64,000 nt of DNA, taken from NCBI GenBank assembly GCA_032622095.1, contig CP136069.1:126623450-126687449 (forward strand), in the 5' to 3' direction. Within the stretch, counting starts at the first letter, position 1; the number at the start of each line of letters is the position of its first letter. This DNA is from Siphonodentalium dalli. Lineage: Eukaryota > Mollusca > Scaphopoda > Gadilida > Siphonodentaliidae. Positions 44,027-51,568 of the stretch are shown here, in pieces. The notes under the pieces are model-generated. The model had not been told where the DNA came from and ran no database searches. It saw only the letters and a list, made by a program, of their open reading frames with translations. The translations under genes and the position numbers were made by a program.

Positions 44027-44222
44027 AAAAATTTCAAAAACTTCAAAAATTTCAAAAAACTTCAAAAACTTCAAAAATTTCACAAATTTCACAAATTTCA
44101 AAAACTTCAAAAATTTCAAAAATTTCAAAAATTTCAAAAACTTCAAAAAATTTCAAAAACTTCAAAAACTTCACAAATTTTACAAATTTCACAAATTTCA
44201 AAAAACTTCAAAAATTCAACAA
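44027..44222. repeat. TTCAAAAACTTCAAAAATT minisatellite, left flank
   Basis: Low-complexity tandem repeats of CTTCAAAAA/TTTCAAAAA, mirrored at 49378-49515 in the right flank. Translated frames across it are artefacts (KFQKLQKFQK-type). Confidence 0.9.
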
Positions 44223-44375
44223 AATTCAGGATTTAGTCAAAAATATGGCTTGTTGCCATTCATCGGAAAGCTATGGGGGTACGGTGGTGAGCGCCACCGA
44301 AAAAAGCAAGTGAGCGATGGAAAAAAAGAGAAAAATAACATGACATGTGGTACATACTACAATTTATTATATTAA

Positions 44376-44579
44376 CTATTCACTGTCACTTTCGTCCGAA
44401 TTGTCATCAATTTCGTCAGATGTGTCATTTTTTTCGTCCATGAACTTTTCTAGCAACGGTCTGTACTTTAATATTGACATTTTCACTGCATCACGATCTT
44501 CAAAACCATTCTTCATATATTTGTCCACTTTATCCACCGGCCTTTCAATAGCCTTCGAAAATTTAGGTAAATTACTCAT
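44376..44579 (-). CDS. Protein A, copy 1: small protein with acidic Ser/Asp/Glu tail
   Basis: 67 aa. It starts MSNLPKFSKAIERPVDK and ends in a run of D, S and E (about the last 17 residues, DEKNDTSDEIDDNSDE...), with SDxE-type casein-kinase-2-like sites. Its ATG overlaps the stop of protein B (ATGA, 44576-44579). A poly(A) signal AATAAA lies just after its stop (44368-44363, minus strand). No family recognised. Copy 1 differs from copy 3 by a few residues (MSIL/MSTL, DEID/DESD). Confidence 0.65.
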   Translation of the reverse strand: MSNLPKFSKAIERPVDKVDKYMKNGFEDRDAVKMSILKYRPLLEKFMDEKNDTSDEIDDNSDESDSE

Positions 44580-44794
44580 TTTAGTTCAGTGAATATGTCG
44601 TTTGGAGTTTCCTTTTTAACTTTTCCAATGTTTGTCTTCGCTCTTCCTCCTTTTATCTCTTTAACTTTTATCTTCTTAGCTCCGGGTTTCCTTATAAGTT
44701 TTCCAGGTTTCGCTTCAGTCTTGGGTAGGTCTTTCGAGTCATCGTAGGGTACATATTTATTAAGATCAAAGTCATAATAGTACGGAGTCCCCAT
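44576..44794 (-). CDS. Protein B, copy 1: lysine-rich basic protein
   Basis: 72 aa: a tyrosine-rich start (MGTPYYYDFDLNKYVPYDD), then a Lys-rich segment (KPGKLIRKPGAKKIKVKE, GGRAKTNIGKVKK). It lacks one lysine codon present in copies 2 and 3 (GGRAKK). The basic stretch could be a nuclear-localisation or DNA-binding tail. A TATA box and an E2F-like site lie 38-53 nt upstream of its ATG. No homolog recognised. Confidence 0.65.
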   Translation of the reverse strand: MGTPYYYDFDLNKYVPYDDSKDLPKTEAKPGKLIRKPGAKKIKVKEIKGGRAKTNIGKVKKETPNDIFTELK

Positions 44795-44831
44795 TCCGGC
44801 TAAAGTTCAAAGTGTACTCTGAAGTAGTAGT

Positions 44832-44847
44832 TTTTATAGGCGCCAAA
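44832..44847 (-). promoter_or_regulatory. TATA box and E2F-like site, unit 1
   Basis: On the minus strand TTTGGCGCC (E2F consensus) is directly followed by TATAAAA, 38 nt before the ATG of B1. The same arrangement is kept in units 2 and 3. Confidence 0.6.
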
Positions 44848-44924
44848 TTACCATCCAAGACGTATACCCTTATAAACTGCGGGTAAGTCATAGTAATGCG
44901 CATGTCAACGCCGCTGCCGCCGGC

Positions 44925-44970
44925 GCCGGCGGCGGCGGTAACTACATAATCCTATGGCATGCAAAGAAAT

Positions 44971-45008
<38 letters not shown>

Positions 45009-45036
45009 TTTGAAGGCGGCGGCGGCGGCGTTTGCG

Positions 45037-45066
<30 letters not shown>
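44925..45066. repeat. (GGC)n and (TA)n microsatellites, unit 1
   Basis: Runs of GGC separated by TGTTTGAA, then a TA run, lie between B1 and Bcl1. Lengths differ among the three units, showing independent slippage. Confidence 0.9.
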
Positions 45067-45068
<2 letters not shown>

Positions 45069-45075
45069 ATTGATA

Positions 45076-45657
45076 TTAATATGTTTGCCAATAATTTACA
45101 CATCCATGAATCGATCTGAAAACATTATGGTTCATTGTCAACATTTTTGACGAGTAATTGTCAATATTGAGACATTCCTGGAAGAAATTATCCCAACTGC
45201 CTTCCCGTTCGACCCATTGGTCAGTGTATAATGTCACGATAGTGTGTGCCCATTGCACAATTTCGCTGACCAATGAGAAATCGTTGTCTTTGTATGCTTT
45301 TAAACACATTTTTCCTGTGAACAGGAATGCAGCCATTATTCTCTCCCATGTGTAGGGGCCATCTTCCCGAAATATATTGTCCAACAAGTCACTAAATATA
45401 TATGGAAAATGATCCCTATCGTAACTGTCCAATTTCCCTGTCAGCTCATTTAACAGCCACATGTTATAATTTTCCAGCTGTTGAAGTATTCTTCTGGTGC
45501 AGTCACGTATTTCATCTAACTCTGATAAATAAAAGTTATTAGTGTCTGGGTAATGAAAGCCGTTTTTCAGAATGATATGCCTGACATAACTTTTCATCAA
45601 ATATTTCGTAACTGCGCCAACTTCCATACTGTTAAATTTCTTGAGCTGTGTATCCAT
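45076..45657 (-). CDS. Bcl-2-like apoptosis regulator, copy 1
   Basis: 193 aa, intact. Residues about 14-34 could form helix 1. A BH1-like motif lies at about 100-120 (YTWERIMAAFLFTGKMCLKA: W-x-R-I...F...G..C) and a BH2-like motif at about 147-160 (QWVEREGSWDNFFQ; W at the GGW position kept, first G replaced by S). Spacing between them fits the Bcl-2 fold core. A BH3-like segment is uncertain (around 48-62) and no C-terminal membrane anchor is obvious, so it may be soluble. Several DNA viruses encode Bcl-2 homologs that block apoptosis; the same role here is inference. Differences from copy 3: F8, K31, S153. Confidence 0.8.
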   Translation of the reverse strand: MDTQLKKFNSMEVGAVTKYLMKSYVRHIILKNGFHYPDTNNFYLSELDEIRDCTRRILQQLENYNMWLLNELTGKLDSYDRDHFPYIFSDLLDNIFREDGPYTWERIMAAFLFTGKMCLKAYKDNDFSLVSEIVQWAHTIVTLYTDQWVEREGSWDNFFQECLNIDNYSSKMLTMNHNVFRSIHGCVNYWQTY

Positions 45658-45809
45658 TATTATTTTTTTTCCCTCCTACGTCAGACATAAAATATCAGCA
45701 GTCCCTTTATTATGTTGAGCCAGCTAACCAATCAAAATGCATGATATTAACGTGTTCCGACACGTTTCATTTCTAATTTTAGATGCTAAATGTGCCGACA
45801 TTGTTCTTT

Positions 45810-46053
45810 GGTAAAATTGGCGCGCGCGCGGAGGGGGAGGGGGTGCGAGCGGCGGCGGCGACTGTTGTTGTTGTTGTAGTTGTTGTTGTTGTTGATACAA
45901 ATGTCAATGCAATTATGAGTGATTTCAATAGGCACACTCTATTGTATAGGTAAAAAATTGGCGCGGCGGCAGTGAGGGGGTGATGGGGCCGCACGCGCGC
46001 CAATGCGCGCGTATGCCGCTCTCACCCCCTCCGCGCGCGCGCCAATTTTACCA
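45810..46053. repeat. GC-rich palindromic junction J1
   Basis: It begins TGGTAAAATTGGCGCGCGCG and ends in the inverse CGCGCGCGCCAATTTTACCA, with GAGGGGGTG/CACCCCCTC inside and a TTG/GTT microsatellite in the middle. It is the same as J2 (47533-47785) but joins directly to A2, cutting within the AATAAA region. Confidence 0.75.
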
Positions 46054-46063
46054 ATTATATTAA

Positions 46064-46267
46064 CTATTCACTGTCACTTTCGTCCGAATTGTCATCACTT
46101 TCGTCAGATGTGTCATTTTTTTCGTCCATGAACTTTTCTAGCCATGGTCTGTACTTTAATATTGACATTTTCACTGCATCACGATCTTCAAAACCATTCT
46201 TCATATATTTGTCCACTTTATCCACCGGCCTTTCAATAGCCTACGAAAATTTAGGTAAATTACTCAT
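46064..46267 (-). pseudogene. Protein A, copy 2 (premature stop)
   Basis: Nearly identical to copies 1 and 3, but codon 9 is TAG (AAG in copy 3), leaving MSNLPKFS. The poly(A) signal seen after copies 1 and 3 is also missing, because the tandem junction joins CCA to ATTATATTAAC in place of AATTTATTATATTAAC. Confidence 0.85.
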
Positions 46268-46485
46268 TTTAGTTCAGTGAATATGTCGTTTGGAGTTTCC
46301 TTTTTAACTTTTCCAATGTTTGTCTTCTTCGCTCTTCCTCCTTTTATCTCTTTAACTTTTATCTTCTTAGCTCCGGGTTTCCTTATAAGTTTTCCAGGTT
46401 TCGCTTCAGTCTTGGGTAGGTCTTTCGAGTCATCGTAGGGTACATATTTATTAAGATCAAAGTCATAATAGTACGGAGTCCCCAT
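46264..46485 (-). CDS. Protein B, copy 2: lysine-rich basic protein
   Basis: 73 aa, identical in sequence to copy 3 over its whole length as read. Its stop overlaps the ATG of the broken A2 (ATGA). Confidence 0.65.
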   Translation of the reverse strand: MGTPYYYDFDLNKYVPYDDSKDLPKTEAKPGKLIRKPGAKKIKVKEIKGGRAKKTNIGKVKKETPNDIFTELK

Positions 46486-46522
46486 TCCGGCTAAAGTTCA
46501 AAGTGTACTCTGAAGTAGTAGT

Positions 46523-46538
46523 TTTTATAGGCGCCAAA
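46523..46538 (-). promoter_or_regulatory. TATA box and E2F-like site, unit 2
   Basis: Minus-strand TTTGGCGCC followed by TATAAAA, 38 nt before the B2 start, as in the other units. Confidence 0.6.
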
Positions 46539-46602
46539 TTACCATCCAAGACGTATACCCTTATAAACTGCGGGTAAGTCCTATTAATGCGCATGTCAAC
46601 GC

Positions 46603-46726
46603 CGCTGCCGCCGGCGCCGGCGGCGGCGGTAACTACATAATCCTATGGCATGCAAAGAAATTGGCGGCGGCGGCGGCGGCGGTGTTTGAAGGCGGCGGCC
46701 GCGTTTGCCGGCGGCGGCGGCGTTTG

Positions 46727-46790
<64 letters not shown>
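46603..46790. repeat. (GGC)n and (TA)n microsatellites, unit 2
   Basis: GGC runs with an extra GCGTTTGCCGGC segment compared with unit 1, then a long TA run of about 50 bp, between B2 and Bcl2. Confidence 0.9.
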
Positions 46791-46797
46791 ATTGATA

Positions 46798-47379
46798 TTA
46801 ATATGTTTGCCAATAATTTACACATCCATGAATCGATCTGAAAACATTATGGTTCATTGTCAACATTTTTGACGAGTAATTGTCAATATTTAGACATTCC
46901 TGGAAGAAATTATCCCAACTGCCTTCCCGTTCGACCCATTGGTCAGTGTATAATGTCACGATAGTGTGTGCCCATTGCACAATTTCGCTGACCAATGAGA
47001 AGTCGTTGTCTTTGTATGCTTTTAAACACATTTTTCCTGTGAACAGGAATGCAGCCATTATTCTCTCCCATGTGTAGGGGCCATCTTCCCGAAATATATT
47101 GTCCAACAAGTCACTAAATATATATGGAAAATGATCCCTATCGTAACTGTCCAATTTCCCTGTCAGCTCATTTAACAGCCAAATGTTATAATTTTCCAGC
47201 TGTTGAAGTATTCTTCTGGTGCAGTCACGTATTTCATCTAACTCTGATAAATAAAAGTTATTAGTGTCTGGGTAATGAAAGCCGTTTCTCAGAATGATAT
47301 GCTTGACATAACTTTTCATCAAATATTTCGTAACTGCGCCAACTTCCAGACTGTTCAATTTCTTGAGCTGTGTATCCAT
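46798..47379 (-). CDS. Bcl-2-like apoptosis regulator, copy 2
   Basis: 193 aa, intact, same BH1-like (YTWERIMAAFLFTGK) and BH2-like (WVEREGSWDNFF) motifs. Differences from copy 3 include L11, K26, I66 and S153, all conservative or mild. The frame is kept although protein A in the same unit is broken. Confidence 0.8.
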   Translation of the reverse strand: MDTQLKKLNSLEVGAVTKYLMKSYVKHIILRNGFHYPDTNNFYLSELDEIRDCTRRILQQLENYNIWLLNELTGKLDSYDRDHFPYIFSDLLDNIFREDGPYTWERIMAAFLFTGKMCLKAYKDNDFSLVSEIVQWAHTIVTLYTDQWVEREGSWDNFFQECLNIDNYSSKMLTMNHNVFRSIHGCVNYWQTY

Positions 47380-47532
47380 TATTATTTTTTTCCCCTTCTA
47401 CGTCAGACATAAAATATCAGCAGTCCCTTTATTATGTTGAGCCAGCTAACCAATCAAAATGCATGATATTAACGTGTTCCGACACGTTTCATTTCTAATT
47501 TTAGATGCTAAATGTGCCGACATTGTTCTTTG

Positions 47533-47785
47533 GTAAAATTGGCGCGCGCGCGGAGGGGGAGGGGGTGCGAGCGGCGGCGGCGGCGGCGACTGTTGTTGTT
47601 GTAGTTGTTGTTGTTGTTGATACAAATGTCAATGCAATTATGAGTGATTTCAATAGGCACACTCTATTGTATAGGTAAAAAATTGGCGCGGCGGCAGTGA
47701 GGGGGTGATGGGGCCGCACGCGCGCCAATGCGCGCGTATGCCGCTCTCACCCCCTCCGCGCGCGCGCCAATTTTACCAAAGAACA
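47533..47785. repeat. GC-rich palindromic centre J2 (hairpin-telomere-like)
   Basis: The mirror point of the element. Outer stem TGGTAAAATTGGCGCGCGCG pairs with its inverse ending at about 47778, and GAGGGGGTGCGAGCGGC pairs with the inverse of GCCGCTCTCACCCCCTC. About 155 bp in the middle (about 47576-47730) are asymmetric: GGC and GTT runs, then a second small stem, GCACGCGCGC-CAAT-GCGCGCGTATGC. Nested stems with a short loop recall hairpin ends of linear DNA genomes; this is a structural analogy only. Confidence 0.7.
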
Positions 47786-47820
47786 ATGTCGGCACATTTA
47801 GCATCTAAAATTAGAAATGA

Positions 47821-47838
47821 AACGTGTCGGAACACGTT
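47821..47838. promoter_or_regulatory. Palindrome upstream of Bcl3
   Basis: AACGTGTCGGAACACGTT: 7-bp arms with a 4-bp spacer, about 95 nt before the Bcl3 start. An inverted CCAAT box (GATTGGTTA) and a TATA-like CATAATAAAG follow. The same block lies upstream of Bcl1 and Bcl2 on the minus strand. Likely promoter elements of the Bcl-2-like gene. Confidence 0.45.
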
Positions 47839-47929
47839 AATATCATGCATTTTGATTGGTTAGCTGGCTCAACATAATAAAGGGACTGCTGATATTTTAT
47901 GTCTGACGTAGAAGGGAAAACAAATAATA

Positions 47930-48511
47930 ATGGATACACAGCTCAAGAAATTGAACAGTATGGAAGTTGGCGCAGTTACGAAATATTTGATGAAAAGTTA
48001 TGTCAGGCATATCATTCTGAGAAACGGCTTTCATTACCCAGACACTAATAACTTTTATTTATCAGAGTTAGATGAAATACGTGACTGCACCAGAAGAATA
48101 CTTCAACAGCTGGAAAATTATAACATGTGGCTGTTAAATGAGCTGACAGGGAAATTGGACAGTTACGATAGGGATCATTTTCCCTATATATTTAGTGACT
48201 TGTTGGACAATATATTTCGGGAAGATGGCCCCTACACATGGGAGAGAATAATGGCTGCATTCCTGTTCACAGGAAAAATGTGTTTAAAAGCATACAAAGA
48301 CAACGACTTCTCATTGGTCAGCGAAATTGTGCAATGGGCACACACTATCGTGACATTATACACTGACCAATGGGTCGAACGGGAAGGCGGTTGGGATAAT
48401 TTCTTCCAGGAATGTCTAAATATTGACAATTACTCGTCAAAAATGTTGACAATGAACCATAATGTTTTCAGATCGATTCATGGATGTGTAAATTATTGGC
48501 AAACATATTAA
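47930..48511 (+). CDS. Bcl-2-like apoptosis regulator, copy 3
   Basis: 193 aa, intact. BH1-like motif at about 100-120; the BH2-like motif at 147-160 keeps the canonical GGWD (WVEREGGWDNFF), unlike copies 1 and 2 (GSWD), so copy 3 may be closest to the ancestral form. Downstream are TA and GCC microsatellites and then B3 and A3 on the same strand. No AATAAA is seen directly after its stop, so transcripts may run to the signal at 49233. Alternative: a host Bcl-2 relative captured by a mobile element. The fold call is by motif, not by search. Confidence 0.82.
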   Translation: MDTQLKKLNSMEVGAVTKYLMKSYVRHIILRNGFHYPDTNNFYLSELDEIRDCTRRILQQLENYNMWLLNELTGKLDSYDRDHFPYIFSDLLDNIFREDGPYTWERIMAAFLFTGKMCLKAYKDNDFSLVSEIVQWAHTIVTLYTDQWVEREGGWDNFFQECLNIDNYSSKMLTMNHNVFRSIHGCVNYWQTY

Positions 48512-48518
48512 TATCAAC

Positions 48519-48523
<5 letters not shown>

Positions 48524-48568
<45 letters not shown>

Positions 48569-48695
48569 CAAACGCCGCCGCCGCCGGCAAACGCGGCCGC
48601 CGCCTTCAAACACCGCCGCCGCCGCCAATTTCTTTGCATGCCATAGGATTATGTAGTTACCGCCGCCGCCGGCGCCGGCGGCAGCGGCGTTGACA
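48524..48695. repeat. (TA)n and (GCC)n microsatellites, unit 3
   Basis: A TA run of about 40 bp followed by GCC-rich runs interrupted by GGCAAACGCGG and CTTCAAACA, then CCGGCGCCGGCGG, between Bcl3 and B3. Confidence 0.9.
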
Positions 48696-48750
48696 TGCGC
48701 ATTACTAGGACTTACCCGCAGTTTATAAGGGTATACGTCTTGGATGGTAA

Positions 48751-48766
48751 TTTGGCGCCTATAAAA
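48751..48766 (+). promoter_or_regulatory. TATA box and E2F-like site, unit 3
   Basis: TTTGGCGCC (48751-48759) directly followed by TATAAAA (48760-48766), with the B3 start at 48804. An E2F site next to TATA is typical of genes switched on in S phase, which would suit a DNA virus; inference. Confidence 0.6.
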
Positions 48767-48803
48767 ACTACTACTTCAGAGTACACTTTGAACTTTAGCC
48801 GGA

Positions 48804-49025
48804 ATGGGGACTCCGTACTATTATGACTTTGATCTTAATAAATATGTACCCTACGATGACTCGAAAGACCTACCCAAGACTGAAGCGAAACCTGGAAAAC
48901 TTATAAGGAAACCCGGAGCTAAGAAGATAAAAGTTAAAGAGATAAAAGGAGGAAGAGCGAAGAAGACAAACATTGGAAAAGTTAAAAAGGAAACTCCAAA
49001 CGACATATTCACTGAACTAAAATGA
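48804..49025 (+). CDS. Protein B, copy 3: lysine-rich basic protein
   Basis: 73 aa. N-terminal PYYYDFDLNKYVPYDD, then a Lys/Arg-rich middle (KLIRKPGAKKIKVKEIKGGR). The stop TGA (49023-49025) overlaps the next start (ATGA). Only about 38 nt separate TATA from the ATG, so the leader is very short. Function unknown; a nucleic-acid-binding role is a guess from charge. Confidence 0.68.
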   Translation: MGTPYYYDFDLNKYVPYDDSKDLPKTEAKPGKLIRKPGAKKIKVKEIKGGRAKKTNIGKVKKETPNDIFTELK

Positions 49026-49225
49026 GTAATTTACCTAAATTTTCGAAGGCTATCGAAAGGCCGGTGGATAAAGTGGACAAATATATGAAGAATGGTTTTG
49101 AAGATCGTGATGCAGTGAAAATGTCAACATTAAAGTACAGACCATTGCTAGAAAAGTTCATGGACGAAAAAAATGACACATCTGACGAAAGTGATGACAA
49201 TTCGGACGAAAGTGACAGTGAATAG
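49022..49225 (+). CDS. Protein A, copy 3: small protein with acidic tail
   Basis: 67 aa, ending DESDDNSDESDSE. It starts inside the stop codon of B3, so it is probably translated by termination-reinitiation or leaky scanning from the same transcript. AATAAA follows 8 nt after its stop. Confidence 0.65.
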   Translation: MSNLPKFSKAIERPVDKVDKYMKNGFEDRDAVKMSTLKYRPLLEKFMDEKNDTSDESDDNSDESDSE

Positions 49226-49232
49226 TTAATAT

Positions 49233-49238
49233 AATAAA
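49233..49238 (+). terminator. Poly(A) signal of unit 3
   Basis: AATAAA shortly after the A3 stop, followed by a GT-rich stretch (TTGTAGTATGTACC). Mirrored after A1 at 44363-44368; absent after A2. Confidence 0.6.
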
Positions 49239-49377
49239 TTGTAGTATGTACCACATGTCATGTTATTTTTCTCTTTTTTCCAACGCTCACTTGCTTTTTT
49301 CGGTGGCGCTCACCACCGTACCCCCATAGCTTTCCGATGAATGGCAACAAGCCATATTTTTGACTAAATCCTGAATT

Positions 49378-49515
49378 TTGTTTAATTTTTTAAGTTTTTG
49401 GAAATTTGTGAAGTTTTTGAAATTTGTGAAATTTTTGAAGTTTTTGAAATTTTAGAAATTTTAGAAATTTTTGAACTTTTTGAAGTTTTTGAAATTTTGA
49501 AGTTTTTGAAATTTT
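49378..49515. repeat. TTTTTGAAATTT minisatellite, right flank
   Basis: Mirror image of 44027-44222, somewhat shorter. Confidence 0.88.
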
Positions 49516-49547
49516 GTGGACATGCCCAACTGGTATACACATAGACC

Positions 49548-49772
49548 ATGATGCAATGCGTGGACGGACAATATAGGTCAAACTGTCTAGACTGCCACCA
49601 ACAGGAGTACTGCAGAGAATATAGGTCGTGTACTTCGGATAGAGTTATCGTTCCTGATCTTGTGGCCAACTGGGCGGTATATCATCAAACTATAACTTAC
49701 CGGTACTACTTTCCTGCCATGAAACAGCCTCCCTTGTTCAGGATGGTGTCTAAAATGGGGACCGAAATTTGA
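49548..49772 (+). CDS. Cys-rich open frame near the element's right end (uncertain)
   Basis: The frame starts MMQCVDGQYRSNCLDC and has C-x9-C-x2-C-x5-C-x6-C, then VIVPDLVANWAVYHQ. In the left flank the mirrored copy (about 43815-44000, minus) repeats the NCLDCHQ..YC segment twice but has internal stops, so at least that copy is dead. It runs past the element border at 49692 into foldback sequence, so its C-terminus is accidental. No family recognised. Confidence 0.3.
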   Translation: MMQCVDGQYRSNCLDCHQQEYCREYRSCTSDRVIVPDLVANWAVYHQTITYRYYFPAMKQPPLFRMVSKMGTEI

Positions 49773-49860
49773 AAACACGTGGACATACCTTTAATTTATT
49801 ACAATTCATGGGAGTTATTGTTGCATGAATTCCACCCATAACTGGACTATTTTTTCCTCT
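49693..49860. repeat. Truncated foldback-arm copy, right part
   Basis: Continues 43557-43806 after the palindromic element: TAACTTACCGG, then GACCGAAATTTGAAAACACG and TTCCACCCATAACTGG, matching 37640-37790. The TAACT repeat marks the insertion. Confidence 0.65.
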
Positions 49861-49942
49861 GTTCCAAAGGAACTGTTCACCTCACAGCTCTTGGAGAGGG
49901 TGTCGGATCCCACAAAACTCAAACTTATCTGTATGAAAATAT

Positions 49943-51568
49943 TCGCCAAAACAAGAGAGCAGTACTCTGACCTTTAGAAGAGAATACGACCTTAAAAACC
50001 GTAAAAGCGGAACAGGCGTGTCAGTTAACATAAAACTAGCCAGAGACATCTACTATTTTGTTAATTTCCTCCACGGAGGACCTCTCGATGACATTCGTGA
50101 CGCGATGGTACTGCCTAAGTCACGTACTGAATCGACGTCACAAGTAGACACCAACAGGGACAACGCCCTTGTTTGCCCGTGTAGTAAAGTTTGCGTGCAG
50201 GGCCAGCTGTGCAACATGTTCACCGACATTACTCTAATGAAGAGTAATAATACAGTAGTCACCGAAAATTTACAGAAGAGAATAACTGGCATGGAATCTG
50301 ATATAAACTCAATCAGGAATATGCTAACCAGAATAGTGCATGCTCACAGAGAATTTGTACAAAACACCCACACCAAATCCAAAGATTCAACAAAAGAACT
50401 GATATAAGTTGCATTGATAGACGTTTTTCACAAGTGCTTGAAATCTTCGCTGCGGACTCTTCAAAGAAAATCGAGGAACTTCGTATACTTGTGCAATCTC
50501 TCCTCCCACCACTGGTCAGCTCCACCGAGGAAATCAAAAAGCTCCTCGATCACCCTCCCCCGGGATAGAAGCTCATGCAACTAGACATAACGAATCGTTT
50601 CCGAGTCCGCATGTAAATCTGCTCGGGAATGACAATTGTCTGACATCTACACCGAAGAATGTTTCGAAGTCGGATCCACCCATTCCTCAACCAAGATCCA
50701 AAACCAATGATACTTCCAGTGTGGCTGTTACTGACGCAACATCTGCACAACTGTTCTCGAATTTAAGACCGACAAAATCTGTCAAAGTACCGTTATCAAC
50801 AGGATGTGATGTCAGTTGTGATATTATTCCGACTGCATTCAGCACCGACGAAAGCCCGATCACAACGAAGTTGAAAGCCAGACCGCTCCCGCATCTGGGA
50901 ACTCTTCCTTCTTACCACCAACTCTTCACGATAACTCTGACATTAACAGCATTTATGTGGTGTTATCTCCTGATAAATCATCTGGAGCAATCCATCTCGA
51001 CATCCCTGAATCAGACACAGGAGCTGTCAACTGCACGCAAACCAATCAACAGTTGGACGGATTCATTGGTGCCTCATTAAGAAAACGAAAACGCACAAAT
51101 ATGTTCTTCTTATATGGAATATCGCTTAAAACTACAGACGATTATATCCATAGTTACCTGATCAAGAGGGGCGTATCACCCACATTTGTGAGACTCATCA
51201 AAAGTTCAATTAGTGGAACCCAATCCGCGAGAATAATTGTTGTTGCACCGGACGCAGACACTCTACACAGCGACAGTTTCCTGCCGAGAAGAGTGCGCTA
51301 TATGTTACAAACACCTAATTATTTTCCATATGCGACAGTGTTAACTAGAAGTCCCGTCGGCCATGCTGGGTTAAGCCTATTTGAACTTCAAGTGGTCAAT
51401 TTTCCCTTAGAACGTCATCCGCTGCACCAGTCTGTGACAACAAACGCGCCCTTTTCTGTATTTGTTTCAAACGATAATCTTGCATTTCCACAACTACCCC
51501 ATTTACTGCACAAAAATCAGCAGCATAAAAATACGCAGACCCCTTCCATAACTTCGGGACCCCACTAG
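49943..51568 (+). pseudogene. Non-LTR retrotransposon ORF1, broken
   Basis: Protein-like text continues over changing frames. 49943-50407 (SVNIKLARDIYYFVNFLHG; LQKRITGMESDINSIRNML, coiled-coil-like). About 50408-50560 (CIDRRFSQVLEIFAADSSKK; IEELRILVQSLLPPL) in another frame. 50957-51568 has an RRM-like segment (NMFFLYGISLKTTDDYIHSY, FVRLIKSSISGTQSARIIV), as in ORF1 proteins of many animal LINEs. Stops and frame changes show decay. ORF1 proteins bind the element RNA. The last about 80 residues (from FPYATVLTRSPVGH) are also the start of the tandem repeat unit that follows. ORF2 pieces lie at 59915 and 63177. Confidence 0.65.

Larger units (their letters stand above)
43807..49692. mobile_element. 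Palindromic virus-like element with Bcl-2-like genes
   Basis: Ends: ATTGATGATATACCGCCCAG on the left and, as reverse complement, TAGTTTGATGATATACCGCC on the right; both continue inward as inverted repeats (GTTGGCC, AGATCAGGAACGATAACTC, GTACACGACC). The host copy of the foldback arm is cut with TAACT on both sides (43802-43806, 49693-49697); one more base gives GTAACT/ATAACT. Order: flank, A1-B1-Bcl1 (minus), junction J1, A2-B2-Bcl2 (minus), junction J2, Bcl3-B3-A3 (plus), flank. The outer flanks and units 1 and 3 are mirror images; unit 2 is a tandem duplicate. A 5-6-bp duplication and long inverted repeats would fit a Polinton/adintovirus-like element, and a hairpin-like centre would fit a dimer of a hairpin-ended linear genome. 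No polymerase, integrase, Rep or capsid gene is present, so its class is inference. Confidence 0.7.

Noticed and set aside
43827-44375. 182-aa frame with KNFKNFKNF repeats
   Set aside because: Translation of the CTTCAAAAA minisatellite; the opposite strand is equally open.
44959-46841. Frames with poly-Arg, poly-Ala or (YI)n runs
   Set aside because: Translations of GGC and TA microsatellites between the virus-like genes.
43807-49692. Classifying the Bcl-2 element as a parvovirus or Polinton
   Set aside because: No Rep/NS1, polymerase, integrase or capsid gene is present; hairpin and duplication length are only suggestive, so I left the class open.
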